Shown here in pieces: positions 1-9,238 of a stretch of 44,348 nucleotides of DNA (its first letter is position 1; each line of letters begins with the position of its first letter). The position numbers were made by a program, and so were the translations under genes. Under the pieces are notes generated by a model. It saw only the letters and a program-made list of their open reading frames with translations, searched no databases and was not told where the DNA came from. The stretch comes from Thermoplasmata archaeon (lineage in GTDB: Archaea; Thermoplasmatota; Thermoplasmata; Thermoplasmatales; Thermoplasmataceae), in contig JAJZZE010000018.1 of assembly GCA_021797735.1 (NCBI GenBank), positions 1 through 44,348 of the forward strand. Reading direction: 5' to 3'.

Positions 1-108
1 ATGCCTCAGGTGCTTGATTTCCTTGGAAAATATCCCTTAACACTGCACGTTCGCGAGGTAAAACTGACCGGGGACGACGAAAAAATATTAAAGGGAACTC
101 ACGAATAA
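1..108 (+). CDS. C-terminal end of an unidentified gene (5' truncated by window)
   Basis: An open frame runs from the window edge to a TAA at 106-108, giving at least 35 residues that end in DDEKILKGTHE. The ATG at base 1 is probably internal. I do not recognise the family. The stretch is visibly richer in G+C and in codons such as CTG, GAC and ACC than the AT-rich genes that follow. One base after its stop lies TTTTGTCCCAAAA (109-121), a sequence that recurs near mobile-element debris at 36470 and 39643, so a transposase tail is one possibility. This is inference only; a normal cellular gene is equally possible. Confidence 0.5.
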   Translation: MPQVLDFLGKYPLTLHVREVKLTGDDEKILKGTHE

Positions 109-124
109 TTTTGTCCCAAAACCT

Positions 125-1213
125 TTATATATCACTTTCTATAATCTTTGATGCCAGGGATACATTATAAATTCTGGATTTTCCCTGCAATGATAAATCA
201 GGAGAAATTATGCTGTCAACTATTTCTGAATCCTCTCCAATTATACAGTTTCTCATTATAACAGAGTTTTTTATTCTTGTATTATTTTTAACCGTAACGT
301 TTTCCATGAGTATTGAGTTCTCTATTTCAACATTGTCCCCAATACTAACATTATCATAAATTGCCGAATTATCTATTTTAATGTTTTTTTTCATCTGGAT
401 GCCATTGCCTATGTAACTTTCATCTATAAAATTACCATCAAATTTTGACATTGTTACAATTATATTTTTGCCCTTTATAAACTCCTCATTATAGTCTTTT
501 CCGTATTTATCTATCATTACCTGGTTGGCTTTTATTAAATCATTTGGCCTGCCCGTATCGAGCCATATTCCCTTACCCAGATAACCATATATATCTATAT
601 TTTTTCTTAATAACCTTGGAAATAAATCCCTGGCAAAATCATACGGTATTTCCTTTATATATTTCAGTATTTCCGGCTCAATTACATATATTCCGGTATT
701 GGCCAGGTTTGAAAATTTTTCGCCTGCAGATGGTTTCTCCAGGAATCTTATTATCTTATTATCCTTTAATTCCACAATTCCAAACTGGCTGGGATCCTTT
801 ACCTCGGTTAATACTACTGTTATTTTAGAATTATTATTTTTATGAAAATTCAGTATATCCTTTATATTAAAATCAGATAGTATATCACCGCTGCCAACTA
901 TAAACGTATCATCCAGGAACTCTGAAATTATCTTTATGCTACCGGCCGTTCCTGCGGGCTCCTTTTCAACGGAGAACAGTATGCTCTGGTCATTATATTT
1001 ATTTTCTATTATTTTACTTATCAGTGACTCAAATTTATAACCTGTTGTAATAATATTATTTTTTATGCCAGCATTATAAAAAGAATCCAGTAAATATGAT
1101 ATACATGCTTTACCCGCTATGGGGACTATTGGTTTCGGTATTGAATACGTTATAGGCCTGAGTCTTGTTCCCTTACCACCAGCCATTACAACAGCCTTAA
1201 TAGTCATAAACAT
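125..1213 (-). CDS. sugar-1-phosphate nucleotidyltransferase
   Basis: This 362-residue protein makes an NDP-sugar from a sugar 1-phosphate and NTP in the cytoplasm. The N-terminus has the nucleotide-binding signature VVMAGGKGTRLRP, followed by PKPIVPIAGK and an internal GDILSDF (metal-binding Asp). From about residue 250 the sequence turns into short I/V-N-N-x repeats (GDNVEIENS, NVTVKNNTRI) typical of a left-handed beta helix, as in archaeal mannose-1-phosphate guanylyltransferase and glucose-1-phosphate thymidylyl/uridylyltransferase homologues. The sugar and the nucleotide cannot be read from sequence. The start may be the ATG two codons downstream (1207). It is transcribed alone, away from the binding-protein gene at 1457. 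It likely feeds surface glycan or glycoprotein synthesis. Confidence 0.9.
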   Translation of the reverse strand: MFMTIKAVVMAGGKGTRLRPITYSIPKPIVPIAGKACISYLLDSFYNAGIKNNIITTGYKFESLISKIIENKYNDQSILFSVEKEPAGTAGSIKIISEFLDDTFIVGSGDILSDFNIKDILNFHKNNNSKITVVLTEVKDPSQFGIVELKDNKIIRFLEKPSAGEKFSNLANTGIYVIEPEILKYIKEIPYDFARDLFPRLLRKNIDIYGYLGKGIWLDTGRPNDLIKANQVMIDKYGKDYNEEFIKGKNIIVTMSKFDGNFIDESYIGNGIQMKKNIKIDNSAIYDNVSIGDNVEIENSILMENVTVKNNTRIKNSVIMRNCIIGEDSEIVDSIISPDLSLQGKSRIYNVSLASKIIESDI

Positions 1214-1426
1214 AAATAATAAACATGTTAATATTATTTTGGCTTAGTCTGAATTTTAAAACATTCCTCAATAGATATTATAGGGCATTATAATATAGCA
1301 TTATTCCGGTGTTTTTTTCGCAATTTAATCTACAGCCCGGGTTCCGGAACCTTTTACACGCATAGATTTTGATCCCAGGTTATGATATCACAGATAAGTA
1401 AATCTCCCTTTCGGATTAAAGAAAAT

Positions 1427-1437
1427 TTAAATATTTA
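1427..1437 (+). promoter_or_regulatory. TATA box of the binding-protein gene
   Basis: TTTAAATATTT-like element whose centre is about 25 bases before the ATG at 1457, as expected for a leaderless archaeal transcript. It decides the start codon of that gene. Confidence 0.55.
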
Positions 1438-1456
1438 CTTTTACATTAGTGTAAGA

Positions 1457-4400
1457 ATGGATTATGACATACCAGAGCCAAAAACATCTCCGAACAAACC
1501 CAAATCAACAAAAAACAAATGGTATGCCATAATTATTATCTTAATAGTATTATTATCATCATTTGCTGCCCTGTCTATTTTTCACCCCTCAAACACAGTT
1601 CCCGGTGCTAAAATTGATTCTGCCGCAAATTATATAACAGCAGGCGATACATATAACATAACATTACATACCAATGAACCGTTTAAATATGCGGAAATAC
1701 ACTGGGGTGATAATTCCGAAAGCCTGATAAAATCATCGGGTGATAAAATATTTGCCAGCCATATTTATAATAATCCCGGTATATATTATATACATTACTC
1801 CATTAATTTTGGAAATTCGTTTTACAAAAACAATACCTTTATCCCCGTATATGTTACATCATTAAACAATAATAAGACGGCCAGTGGAATAATATATATA
1901 AATAACTACTCACGGGCACCAAGTGTGCCAAATTCCAATATTTTCCTGTCAGGTACGGATATTAATCTTTCAGCTTCATATTCCGGTGAACCACAGAATA
2001 GCAGTTATCAGGTTATAGCACAGACACTGTTTGTATATAAAAACGGGTCTCTGGTAAAAACATATAATTTACCATATAAATTTAACCCGTCATCCCGGTT
2101 ATATGTGAACAAAAATAATAGTTTTGCACTGAAAAATTTATCCAGCGGCATGTATACATTAAAACTTGTTACATATTCAGCATCGTTGCTAAATAAATAT
2201 ATAAATGTCAATGTAACAGAATATAATAATGTCACATATAAGAGTGGTAGCCATACTTACGGTAACACATACAATGGCCATGAAATAGAGTATATAAAAT
2301 ATAAAAACTACACGGAAGCTATGGATATAAATAATCATTCTATCTTCTTTGCAGGAGCATCTATTATACATTACAGCAATTCTAATGTTTTCTCAGCTAA
2401 GGGTGATAGTTTTGATATTTCAAACGGCTCTAAGATAAGAGTATTAAAAAATACATCTATTGAACTGCCTCTCGGCGGTTCATACGTTCTAAATAACAAA
2501 TCACATAATGCAAAAAATGAAACAATATTGGAACTGAATAAAACTGATACAATTAACTTTACATCATCGGTCCCTGTAACAACCCTTAACAGCACATATT
2601 TTAATTATATCAATACCTCTATACTTTATAATAAGGGCGATTCAATATCTATTAATGGTTCAAAATTTTTAATTTATCCCCATTCAGAATTATTATATGA
2701 AAACAATTCAAAAATAAAATATTCAAATTCTACAAATGTAACAATAGCAGTTAGTATTAACGGAGCAATTAATGCAGGAATAACCGGTGATATAAATGCA
2801 TCAAATGGCATATACAGAACCAATTACTATATGGATATACCCGTATACAGCAATGGAAGCCTTTACATAAATAATAATGTAGAATCAATGACATATAGTT
2901 CAACATCACCGTATAATACCCTGAATCCGGAACTTGCATACTCAAAATCCGATTTGCAGATATTGATGAATACAGAGCAGTTCCTGGTATACCATAATAA
3001 CACATCATACACACCTGAAATTGCGTCATATCTGCCATCCAGTTCCAATGGTGGTATTTCAGGCAACCGTGAAGATTATACATTCCACATTTATAATAAG
3101 GCATTTTTCCAAAATGGTAATAAGGTAAATGCGTGGGATGCCGCATATTCAATAGCCGCTGATTTATTACTGGTTAATAAAACACCACAGACTCCAGGAT
3201 GGCTCCTGGCACAGTATTTGTTGCCGGGCAACTATTATAAAACTAATAATTATACAAATATTGCTAATGCAATAACGGTAAATAATTCAACAGATAATAT
3301 AACACTGCATTTCAATAGGCCCATGAGCAGGAATCTGGTTTTTAATATATTATCATCTCCCGGTGCATTTATTACTTCAAATTCGTATATAGCAAAATAT
3401 GGAAATCTTACATGGTCGGAAAAGGGTTTTAGCGAATTTAAAAATGGCACGTATAATCAGTACTCTTTAAATAATGTAATATCCAGCGGTCCATACGAAA
3501 TCTACTCCTCTGTAAAAAATTCCTCAGTGACATTAATTAAAAATCCGTATTTTGAAGGTAGACCAGGAGATCCAGTTCCAAAAGTAAACATGGTAATGAT
3601 AACCTATAAAAGCGCCCTATCTGAAATTTATCAGAACTTAAGATTGAATGTAACCCAGATAGCAGAATTCCCATCCATATACGCTCCATATATAAAACAG
3701 CTGAGCGATGTAAATTCATATAATAATACCATTAATTATACAGAACTTTATAATTTCAATGCAAATGTAAGCATAAAAGAATTGAATAAGTATTCATATT
3801 CAAATATGCCATACAATTTGTTTTCAAATGCCACTGTAAGGGAGGCTTTTTATTATGCCTTTGGCGATAATTACAATTTAACCAAGTCCAGGGACCTATG
3901 GAAATCATTTGTAAAAAATGATGGCAGTAAATACGGCATAAAATATGATAATGCTACTAAAGATTATAACTATAAGGGAAATAATATTGTAATACCGATT
4001 TTTGTAAACCAGATAAGCAATATGAAAAATATAACAGCGTTTACCACAAATCTTGTACATATTATAAATGGGTCAAGTTATCCCATAATTACTGAAAACT
4101 CTGCTTTCATGGCAGATAACGAACAATACGGATCAAATCCGATGCCCATATACAATATGTTAATAAATAGCAATATGAATAAAACACAGTATTATACATA
4201 TCTGGGATCAACATTAAACTACACGCACCTGTATAACAATGGGTTTAGCACATATAATTTTAATATAACAGATAGGAACCAGTCAATTTACATGAAATAT
4301 CTGGAACAAAATATAACGGAACTTAATGAAAAATACAATAGCACCAATCTAAATAATACAGTAAAAGATCTTAATAAACTACACCTGTACATAAACTCAG

Positions 4401-4495
4401 GAAGCAATAAGTTTATGTTTTCCTATAACAAACACATAAAACTGAATAATGCCATAACAGAAGAAAGTATAGTAATGTTTAATTTAATAAATTAA
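1457..4495 (+). CDS. ABC-type peptide-binding protein with N-terminal PKD-like domain
   Basis: This 1012-residue surface lipid-free binding protein belongs to the family 5 (DppA/OppA-like) solute-binding proteins. I chose the ATG at 1457 because a TATA box (about 1427-1437) lies 25 bases upstream; an in-frame ATG 25 codons earlier would lie before the promoter. A short cytoplasmic head is followed by one membrane segment (about residues 22-42). Then comes a PKD-like domain with WGDNSE and a Tyr-rich strand (about 55-140), a long Asn/Ser/Thr-rich region full of glycosylation sequons, and a C-terminal binding-protein core that includes NAWDAAYSI, SSGPYEIYS and NPYFEGRPGDPVP. It converges on the permease operon with no spacer: its TAA ends at 4495 and the other operon's stop begins at 4496. 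Substrate unknown; oligopeptides are inferred from the family. Confidence 0.85.
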   Translation: MDYDIPEPKTSPNKPKSTKNKWYAIIIILIVLLSSFAALSIFHPSNTVPGAKIDSAANYITAGDTYNITLHTNEPFKYAEIHWGDNSESLIKSSGDKIFASHIYNNPGIYYIHYSINFGNSFYKNNTFIPVYVTSLNNNKTASGIIYINNYSRAPSVPNSNIFLSGTDINLSASYSGEPQNSSYQVIAQTLFVYKNGSLVKTYNLPYKFNPSSRLYVNKNNSFALKNLSSGMYTLKLVTYSASLLNKYINVNVTEYNNVTYKSGSHTYGNTYNGHEIEYIKYKNYTEAMDINNHSIFFAGASIIHYSNSNVFSAKGDSFDISNGSKIRVLKNTSIELPLGGSYVLNNKSHNAKNETILELNKTDTINFTSSVPVTTLNSTYFNYINTSILYNKGDSISINGSKFLIYPHSELLYENNSKIKYSNSTNVTIAVSINGAINAGITGDINASNGIYRTNYYMDIPVYSNGSLYINNNVESMTYSSTSPYNTLNPELAYSKSDLQILMNTEQFLVYHNNTSYTPEIASYLPSSSNGGISGNREDYTFHIYNKAFFQNGNKVNAWDAAYSIAADLLLVNKTPQTPGWLLAQYLLPGNYYKTNNYTNIANAITVNNSTDNITLHFNRPMSRNLVFNILSSPGAFITSNSYIAKYGNLTWSEKGFSEFKNGTYNQYSLNNVISSGPYEIYSSVKNSSVTLIKNPYFEGRPGDPVPKVNMVMITYKSALSEIYQNLRLNVTQIAEFPSIYAPYIKQLSDVNSYNNTINYTELYNFNANVSIKELNKYSYSNMPYNLFSNATVREAFYYAFGDNYNLTKSRDLWKSFVKNDGSKYGIKYDNATKDYNYKGNNIVIPIFVNQISNMKNITAFTTNLVHIINGSSYPIITENSAFMADNEQYGSNPMPIYNMLINSNMNKTQYYTYLGSTLNYTHLYNNGFSTYNFNITDRNQSIYMKYLEQNITELNEKYNSTNLNNTVKDLNKLHLYINSGSNKFMFSYNKHIKLNNAITEESIVMFNLIN

Positions 4496-5824
4496 TTATT
4501 TATTATCATAAAGAAAGCATGCCACAGAATGATTTTTTATTACTTCATGATCTTCGGGTATCTTTTTTCTGCATATTGCCATGGCAAATTTACACAGATC
4601 ATAATAACTGCATCCGTTTTCCATAGAACTATCAGGGTTATCATTATTTTTTAATATATATTTAGAATAGGGATGTAACGGGTTTTTAATAAACTCTTCC
4701 ACTGAACATTCTTCAACGGTATTACTATCATATAAAATTTTGATATCATCAAATAATTTATAATAAGATTTTATAACATTGCTATTATATGCAGTACATA
4801 TATAGGCAAAATTAAATATTTTGTGAATTCTATACATATTGTTCATAAATTTTTTTGCCTCATCTGTTATGCCCGGGTTATCAAGAATTAAAATATCAGC
4901 ACTGGAAAAAATCATTATAACAAGTAATATTTCCTTTAATATCGGTTTTTCAATTTCCTCAGGTTTTTTGTTTAATATATAAATCCCATCATTTACATCT
5001 AAAAACTTTAGATACTCTATTATATGTTTGTTTATTTCATTTTTTAACAGTTCTTCATTCCCCTTCCTTTTTAATTTAACATCGATAAAGTTCAGTTCAT
5101 CTTCCCCAATATTTTTATTATTGCCGCGCCTGTTAACCCCCGATACATTATTTTTTGTTTTATATTTATAATAATCCCTTAAGTTCACGATATCCGCAAG
5201 GTTGACCCCGGCTTTCTGGTATAATAGCACACCCATAAGTTTTTCATTTAAGTTTTCACCGGTTTTTAAAATTTTATCAAGATCATCAAGGATATTTGGC
5301 ACACCATATTCAGTTGCCCAGTATATGAGAAAATTATCCTTATTATCGGAGTTACTGTAGTTTTTTATTAGATATTCAATATCATCATGGCTTATCATCT
5401 CCCTTCTTATTATCGAATTTAGCATTCTTATTCTTGTATTATAGGTTAAAAAATCAAGAATCTGATCGGATACTGTTAATGATTCATCAAATATATCCAT
5501 AGCATTTTCCGGGATAACAAATACATTACGCATAATATCTGATAAAATTAACATATTTTTATTCCTTATATTGAACCTCTTTATTTTTTTTAGAATCTGT
5601 ATAATATCTGTATTATCGTAGAAAATATCACCAGAATAGCAATTCTTATTAAGGATTTTAAGCATAAAAATTGATAAAAACTCCGATATATTTTTATGAT
5701 TTGAAAATATTAAAAGGCTTTTATCAGGATTTATTTTTATATTTAAATTGTTAACTACCGGATTATCCGTTTTTAATGAAAAATTATCTGTTTTAAATCT
5801 AAAATCATCATCATTTTTTATCAT
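4496..5824 (-). CDS. degenerate DppD/DppF-like ABC subunit lacking nucleotide-binding motifs
   Basis: Position and C-terminus mark this 442-residue protein as the ATP-binding subunit of a peptide ABC importer. It ends with the oligopeptide-type region NPLHPYSKYIL and a Cys-rich tail (CSYYDLCKFAMAIC ... HSVAC), the pattern of the DppD/OppF C-terminal domain. The catalytic motifs are gone. Where a P-loop should follow KSLLIF the sequence reads SNHKNISEF with no GxxGxGK(S/T). No LSGG-like signature is visible. The Walker B equivalent is ADILILDNP, with Asn in place of the catalytic Glu. The switch His is not visible in the following strand (FAYICTAYN). The frame is intact, and a GGTGAT ribosome site precedes the ATG, so it is probably expressed. 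It overlaps the upstream permease by 14 bases. A functional ATPase would have to be encoded elsewhere. Confidence 0.75.
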   Translation of the reverse strand: MIKNDDDFRFKTDNFSLKTDNPVVNNLNIKINPDKSLLIFSNHKNISEFLSIFMLKILNKNCYSGDIFYDNTDIIQILKKIKRFNIRNKNMLILSDIMRNVFVIPENAMDIFDESLTVSDQILDFLTYNTRIRMLNSIIRREMISHDDIEYLIKNYSNSDNKDNFLIYWATEYGVPNILDDLDKILKTGENLNEKLMGVLLYQKAGVNLADIVNLRDYYKYKTKNNVSGVNRRGNNKNIGEDELNFIDVKLKRKGNEELLKNEINKHIIEYLKFLDVNDGIYILNKKPEEIEKPILKEILLVIMIFSSADILILDNPGITDEAKKFMNNMYRIHKIFNFAYICTAYNSNVIKSYYKLFDDIKILYDSNTVEECSVEEFIKNPLHPYSKYILKNNDNPDSSMENGCSYYDLCKFAMAICRKKIPEDHEVIKNHSVACFLYDNK

Positions 5825-6614
5825 TTAAAATCACCTTTATTTTATAACTCAGTATAGATGTGAATAATATAAACACAATGATAAAAATAAGTGGGAAAAT
5901 TACAATCCACCAGTCACCAAACGATATGTATTCTGAAACATTTCCATTAACATTTATGATATTGCCTAAATCAACAATAAATGGGTTACTGTAGTAAAAT
6001 CCTAAGAATGTTATTATTGTTATAAGCCCAAACATACTTCCCATATCAGATATTATATACGGTATAATCTGCGTAAAGGCATATTTTATCTCCTTACGAT
6101 TTGTTTTGCATGACCTGTTTATATAAAATGGGAACCATGCTATGTATATTGCAATTATTATGCCATATATGGATGGCCTTACAACAAAAAGTATGAGCAG
6201 TGCCATAATTATATACGGTATATCAAAAAAAACCTTATTTATATACAGCACCGAACTCCTGTAAATTTTGCTTTTTGATATTACCGCAATATAACCCAGA
6301 GTAAAACCGGTTACAATAGACAGTGTAAGTGATGCTAGAAGTATCGTAAAATCTATTTTTAATGCCGCAAGCATAGCCGGAAATATTTCAATCCCATAGT
6401 ATGTTGTACCCATATACAGGTGCCATGATTTTATTGATGGAGCAACCGGGATTAAATCGTTTTTAAACCTGAAAACAAGTATGCTATTAATATTTGTAAC
6501 GCCGAGATATTCCGGGTATATTATATCAAGTATGAAACCTGAGAAATATAAAATTATTATAATAATACTGAATAATGATAATTTATTTTTAATAAGCAAT
6601 TTAATGTAATACAT
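5811..6614 (-). CDS. peptide ABC transporter permease, DppC-like
   Basis: An integral membrane protein of 267 residues with about five or six hydrophobic segments, including one near the N-terminus (SIIIIILYFSGFILDI). Its placement between a DppB-like permease and an ATP-binding-like subunit and its short DppC-like layout (N-terminal helix, large loop with YMGTTYYGIEIF, then a helix block) identify it. DppC proteins usually carry GTDxxGRD after the first loop; here the equivalent is GTTYYGIE, a divergent form. The gene overlaps both neighbours by 14 bases, and GAGGGG lies before its ATG. Substrate inferred as peptides. Confidence 0.8.
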   Translation of the reverse strand: MYYIKLLIKNKLSLFSIIIIILYFSGFILDIIYPEYLGVTNINSILVFRFKNDLIPVAPSIKSWHLYMGTTYYGIEIFPAMLAALKIDFTILLASLTLSIVTGFTLGYIAVISKSKIYRSSVLYINKVFFDIPYIIMALLILFVVRPSIYGIIIAIYIAWFPFYINRSCKTNRKEIKYAFTQIIPYIISDMGSMFGLITIITFLGFYYSNPFIVDLGNIINVNGNVSEYISFGDWWIVIFPLIFIIVFILFTSILSYKIKVILNDKK

Positions 6615-7617
6615 ATTTTTTACCCCTCATAGCCAGGTCAATAATAAAATCAAATATAAGAATAATCACTATTAATATAAAAATACCATATATCGCACCC
6701 ATAAGGCCACCATTATAATTTAAAAATGAATATACTACAAACTCACCAATGTTCATATACGAATATATATAGCTTATTATTATCATACCTCCAATAAAAA
6801 GTATGAATACCGGCTTCATCTCCCTGATAATTGTTGAGTCTATGTTTCTTTTTATATGCTTTATATAATCATTTCCATACAAACCCCTTATAAATGCAAT
6901 TTTGAGGTAATCTTTATTATACTCAATCGAGGTTAACCTGCTTATATATATGCACAGATAGATTGTTGATGGTATTATAAGGGCTATGAATGGTAGAATA
7001 AATCCTCTCACATAATATATTAACACGGTATAATTACCATTTATTATGCTATCAAGCATTATTATATTGGTTGGTTTTGTTATAAAAATTCCATTGCCAG
7101 CATAGCCGATCCATGGATAACCTGTTGCAAATCTATTAGGTATTATGTATCTAAGTGGGAATATTCCAAGCAAACCACTGAAAATGGTTAATAAAATTAA
7201 ACCTGTGATAAGATATAATATAAGAAACGGGAATACGTTTACATTAATATTATTTGTATTACTGTATTTTGTGCCTATAAACACACCAACCTTATAAGAT
7301 ATGGCCAGCGATGCGAGAAAGCTTATGAGTAAAAATTCCAGTGTTTCAGGAAGTAACATACCAACTATACCCAGTGTATTTCCAGTGTAAATTTTGATGT
7401 TTACACTTCCCATATTTCCAGTGATAAGGTCAAACAGAAAATAGAAATATTGAATGAAAACCGGATCTTTTAATCCCAGCCCATTATATGCACCGGCGCC
7501 GTAATTGCTTATAATAATATTTTCTGGTATGAATTTTATTAGAATAAAAAGCAGAACCGTTATACTGATAAATATACCAGCATATTTTGTTATTATTTTT
7601 GGAACACCATTAAACAT
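6601..7617 (-). CDS. peptide ABC transporter permease, DppB-like
   Basis: This 338-residue integral membrane protein is the first gene of the transporter operon. It opens with a membrane helix followed by an extracytoplasmic stretch (KDPVFIQYFYFLFDLITGNMG), the DppB arrangement in which a loop with a GxxG-type pattern precedes the core helices. TLEFLLISFLASLAISYKVG and later helices form the permease core. A TTTAAATATTATAT promoter element lies just upstream. It is followed by a DppC-like permease and the degenerate ATPase. The binding protein is encoded on the opposite strand and converges on this operon. Confidence 0.82.
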   Translation of the reverse strand: MFNGVPKIITKYAGIFISITVLLFILIKFIPENIIISNYGAGAYNGLGLKDPVFIQYFYFLFDLITGNMGSVNIKIYTGNTLGIVGMLLPETLEFLLISFLASLAISYKVGVFIGTKYSNTNNINVNVFPFLILYLITGLILLTIFSGLLGIFPLRYIIPNRFATGYPWIGYAGNGIFITKPTNIIMLDSIINGNYTVLIYYVRGFILPFIALIIPSTIYLCIYISRLTSIEYNKDYLKIAFIRGLYGNDYIKHIKRNIDSTIIREMKPVFILFIGGMIIISYIYSYMNIGEFVVYSFLNYNGGLMGAIYGIFILIVIILIFDFIIDLAMRGKKYVLH

Positions 7618-7681
7618 TATAAGAACTTAATATAATATTTAAATTTAAATTTTTTTGTCAGACAGTTTTTAAATCACATCA

Positions 7682-8233
7682 TTAAAGTAATATATTTGTA
7701 AAAAATGTCATAAGTACATCATCTACATATTTTCCATTTATCATAAACTGGTTTTTTCTGACGCCCTCATACTGAAACCCAAGTTTTCTATACATTTTTA
7801 TTGCATTAACATTTACTGAAAATACTTCGAGATTTACCTTAAGTATACCCTGATCCCTGCACCAGATTAATGCTTCCTTAATCATATTTGTGCCTATTTT
7901 ATTATTTCTGTAATTACTTTTTACTGCTATGCCCAGATTTGCTGTGTGTCTATTTTTTTTATACATGCCTCTCTGAATTGTTAAAACCCCAACTATATCA
8001 TAACTGATCTCACAGACCAGTGTAAGGTCTTCCGTATCTTTCAATCTTTCCCGCTCCCCACGTTCCGTTAACAGGTAATATTCACTTACAAGGTATATTT
8101 TTTCATTCATTACACTCTGCATGCAGTTTATAATGCCCCTGGCATCTGCAGGCACTGCCTTCCTTATTTTATATTTTTTATCTATTTTTTTCCCCAGAAA
8201 TATGTCCCTAAATTTATTTTGCATATCAATCAT
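7682..8233 (-). CDS. GNAT-family N-acetyltransferase
   Basis: A 183-residue acetyl-CoA-dependent acetyltransferase. Following a short head, KYKIRKAVPADARGI begins the GNAT fold. NLGIAVKSNYRNNKIGTNMI carries the acetyl-CoA pyrophosphate-binding motif (R-x-x-x-I-G), and NVNAIKMYRKLGFQYEG is the usual C-terminal motif B. It resembles the RimI/RimJ-like and small-molecule acetyltransferases. The acceptor cannot be told from sequence. It follows the regulator gene by 8 bases on the same strand and is probably cotranscribed with it. The in-frame ATG three codons later is an alternative start. Confidence 0.85.
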   Translation of the reverse strand: MIDMQNKFRDIFLGKKIDKKYKIRKAVPADARGIINCMQSVMNEKIYLVSEYYLLTERGERERLKDTEDLTLVCEISYDIVGVLTIQRGMYKKNRHTANLGIAVKSNYRNNKIGTNMIKEALIWCRDQGILKVNLEVFSVNVNAIKMYRKLGFQYEGVRKNQFMINGKYVDDVLMTFFTNILL

Positions 8234-8241
8234 TTCAAATA

Positions 8242-8562
8242 TTAATTTTCAAGTATGTTTTTTAATTCCTTATATATGTTTTCAAGGCCTTCATACATCT
8301 TTTTACCCGAAGCAAGTATACTATCTTTATTTGTCATAAAATTTGATGTTAATATTGCACCTTCCCTGGATGCCTCTATTATCTCCTCATGCTCAAGGAT
8401 CCGCAATGAATACCTGATTTTGTGCTCGGGAATCCCGGTTTGCTGGGACATTTTAATTATTCCCATGGGCTGTTCCTTGAGTAACGTTTTTATAATTATT
8501 ATGTGCCTTTCCAGCGTTTCTATATCCTCATTTACTTCCTTGAATATTGAATATTCATTCAT
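8242..8562 (-). CDS. small winged-helix transcriptional regulator
   Basis: A 106-residue protein. PMGIIKMSQQTGIPEHKIRY and SLRILEHEEII form a helix-turn-helix followed by a wing (EASREGAIL), typical of archaeal MarR/ArsR-like one-domain regulators. A C-terminal helix (YEGLENIYKELKNIL) may dimerise. I prefer the ATG at 8562; an in-frame ATG at 8577 would add five residues and cannot be excluded. It lies directly upstream of the acetyltransferase. Target genes unknown. Confidence 0.7.
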   Translation of the reverse strand: MNEYSIFKEVNEDIETLERHIIIIKTLLKEQPMGIIKMSQQTGIPEHKIRYSLRILEHEEIIEASREGAILTSNFMTNKDSILASGKKMYEGLENIYKELKNILEN

Positions 8563-8625
8563 GATAATATATATCAATGGATTATTTATTATTTTTTAAT
8601 GTACACTTTACTGTAATAAACCCAA

Positions 8626-8859
8626 TCAGTTTTTATCTCCATCATATATTATCTCACCATCTTCCTCTATAACAAATCTGGCTGTGGTGTTAAGTATGTC
8701 CCTTAATTTCTGTATCCTTTCAAGTATATATTCATCATATTTTTCCGGATTATTTGAATTTTCTTTTATTTTTATGGTATTGTTTAAAAGCGCTACCTGC
8801 AGCTTTACCTCAAATTTTTTTCTCTCGTCGAATGAATTTATATCAAAAACTTTTACCAT
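8626..8859 (-). CDS. small conserved-looking hypothetical protein
   Basis: A 77-residue acidic/basic protein with no membrane segment; mostly helical (DERKKFEVKLQVALLNN, EKYDEYILERIQKLRDIL) with a final strand pair (RFVIEEDGEIIYDG). I do not recognise the family. A TATA-like stretch (TTAATAAAATAATAAAG on this strand) lies about 25 bases before its ATG, and codon use matches the neighbours, so it is likely a real gene with its own promoter. Confidence 0.6.
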   Translation of the reverse strand: MVKVFDINSFDERKKFEVKLQVALLNNTIKIKENSNNPEKYDEYILERIQKLRDILNTTARFVIEEDGEIIYDGDKN

Positions 8860-8942
8860 TCATACCACATTACTTTATTATTTTATTAATCTTTTTATTT
8901 ACTGCAACAGTCACTGGAATGTGTAGTGTCATATAATTATAA

Positions 8943-9192
8943 ATTTATCTCCCGCTGGAGTTTTTATGGATAGAAGCATATAGCACAGGTTTATTACTCA
9001 ACGGCAGAAAAATACCATATAAAACTGGTAAAACATGGTATAGCATAAAGGTTTTAATTTTTTTCATGTACACAGTATTTGCCAGTTGCTATCCGTTTCT
9101 GGAATGCAGGGAATACAGAAAATTATAAACATTTTACCGGTATTGTGGCATACCAGCTGCTAAAATACGTTGATTTTTCTGGATTCAATTAA
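8943..9192 (+). pseudogene. frameshifted relic of a probable transposase N-terminus
   Basis: The gap between 8859 and 9239 contains a stop-to-stop frame (8943-9125) reading ...NGRKIPYKTGKTWYSIKV ... PFLECREYRKL. It continues after a one-base shift (9124-9192) as KHFTGIVAYQLLKYVDFSGFN. Joined, this resembles the N-terminal part of archaeal DDE (IS4/IS5-type) transposases in which a Tyr-rich segment is followed by PFLECREYRKL and YQLLxY. No downstream catalytic part remains, so this is a short dead fragment. The family call rests on pattern recognition and is tentative. Confidence 0.4.
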
Positions 9193-9200
9193 ATATGCGA

Positions 9201-9210
9201 TTATAAAAAG
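9201..9210 (+). promoter_or_regulatory. TATA box of rtcB
   Basis: TTATAAAAAG lies about 30 bases before the ATG at 9239 and favours that start over the in-frame ATG at 9170, which lies upstream of this element and inside the transposase relic. Confidence 0.5.
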
Positions 9211-9238
9211 TTATCTTTTAGTATGCAATCGCTGTAAT

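Noticed and set aside
9170-9238. A 23-residue N-terminal extension of RtcB
   Set aside because: The extension overlaps the transposase relic, lies upstream of the TATA box at 9201 and is not part of known RtcB proteins.
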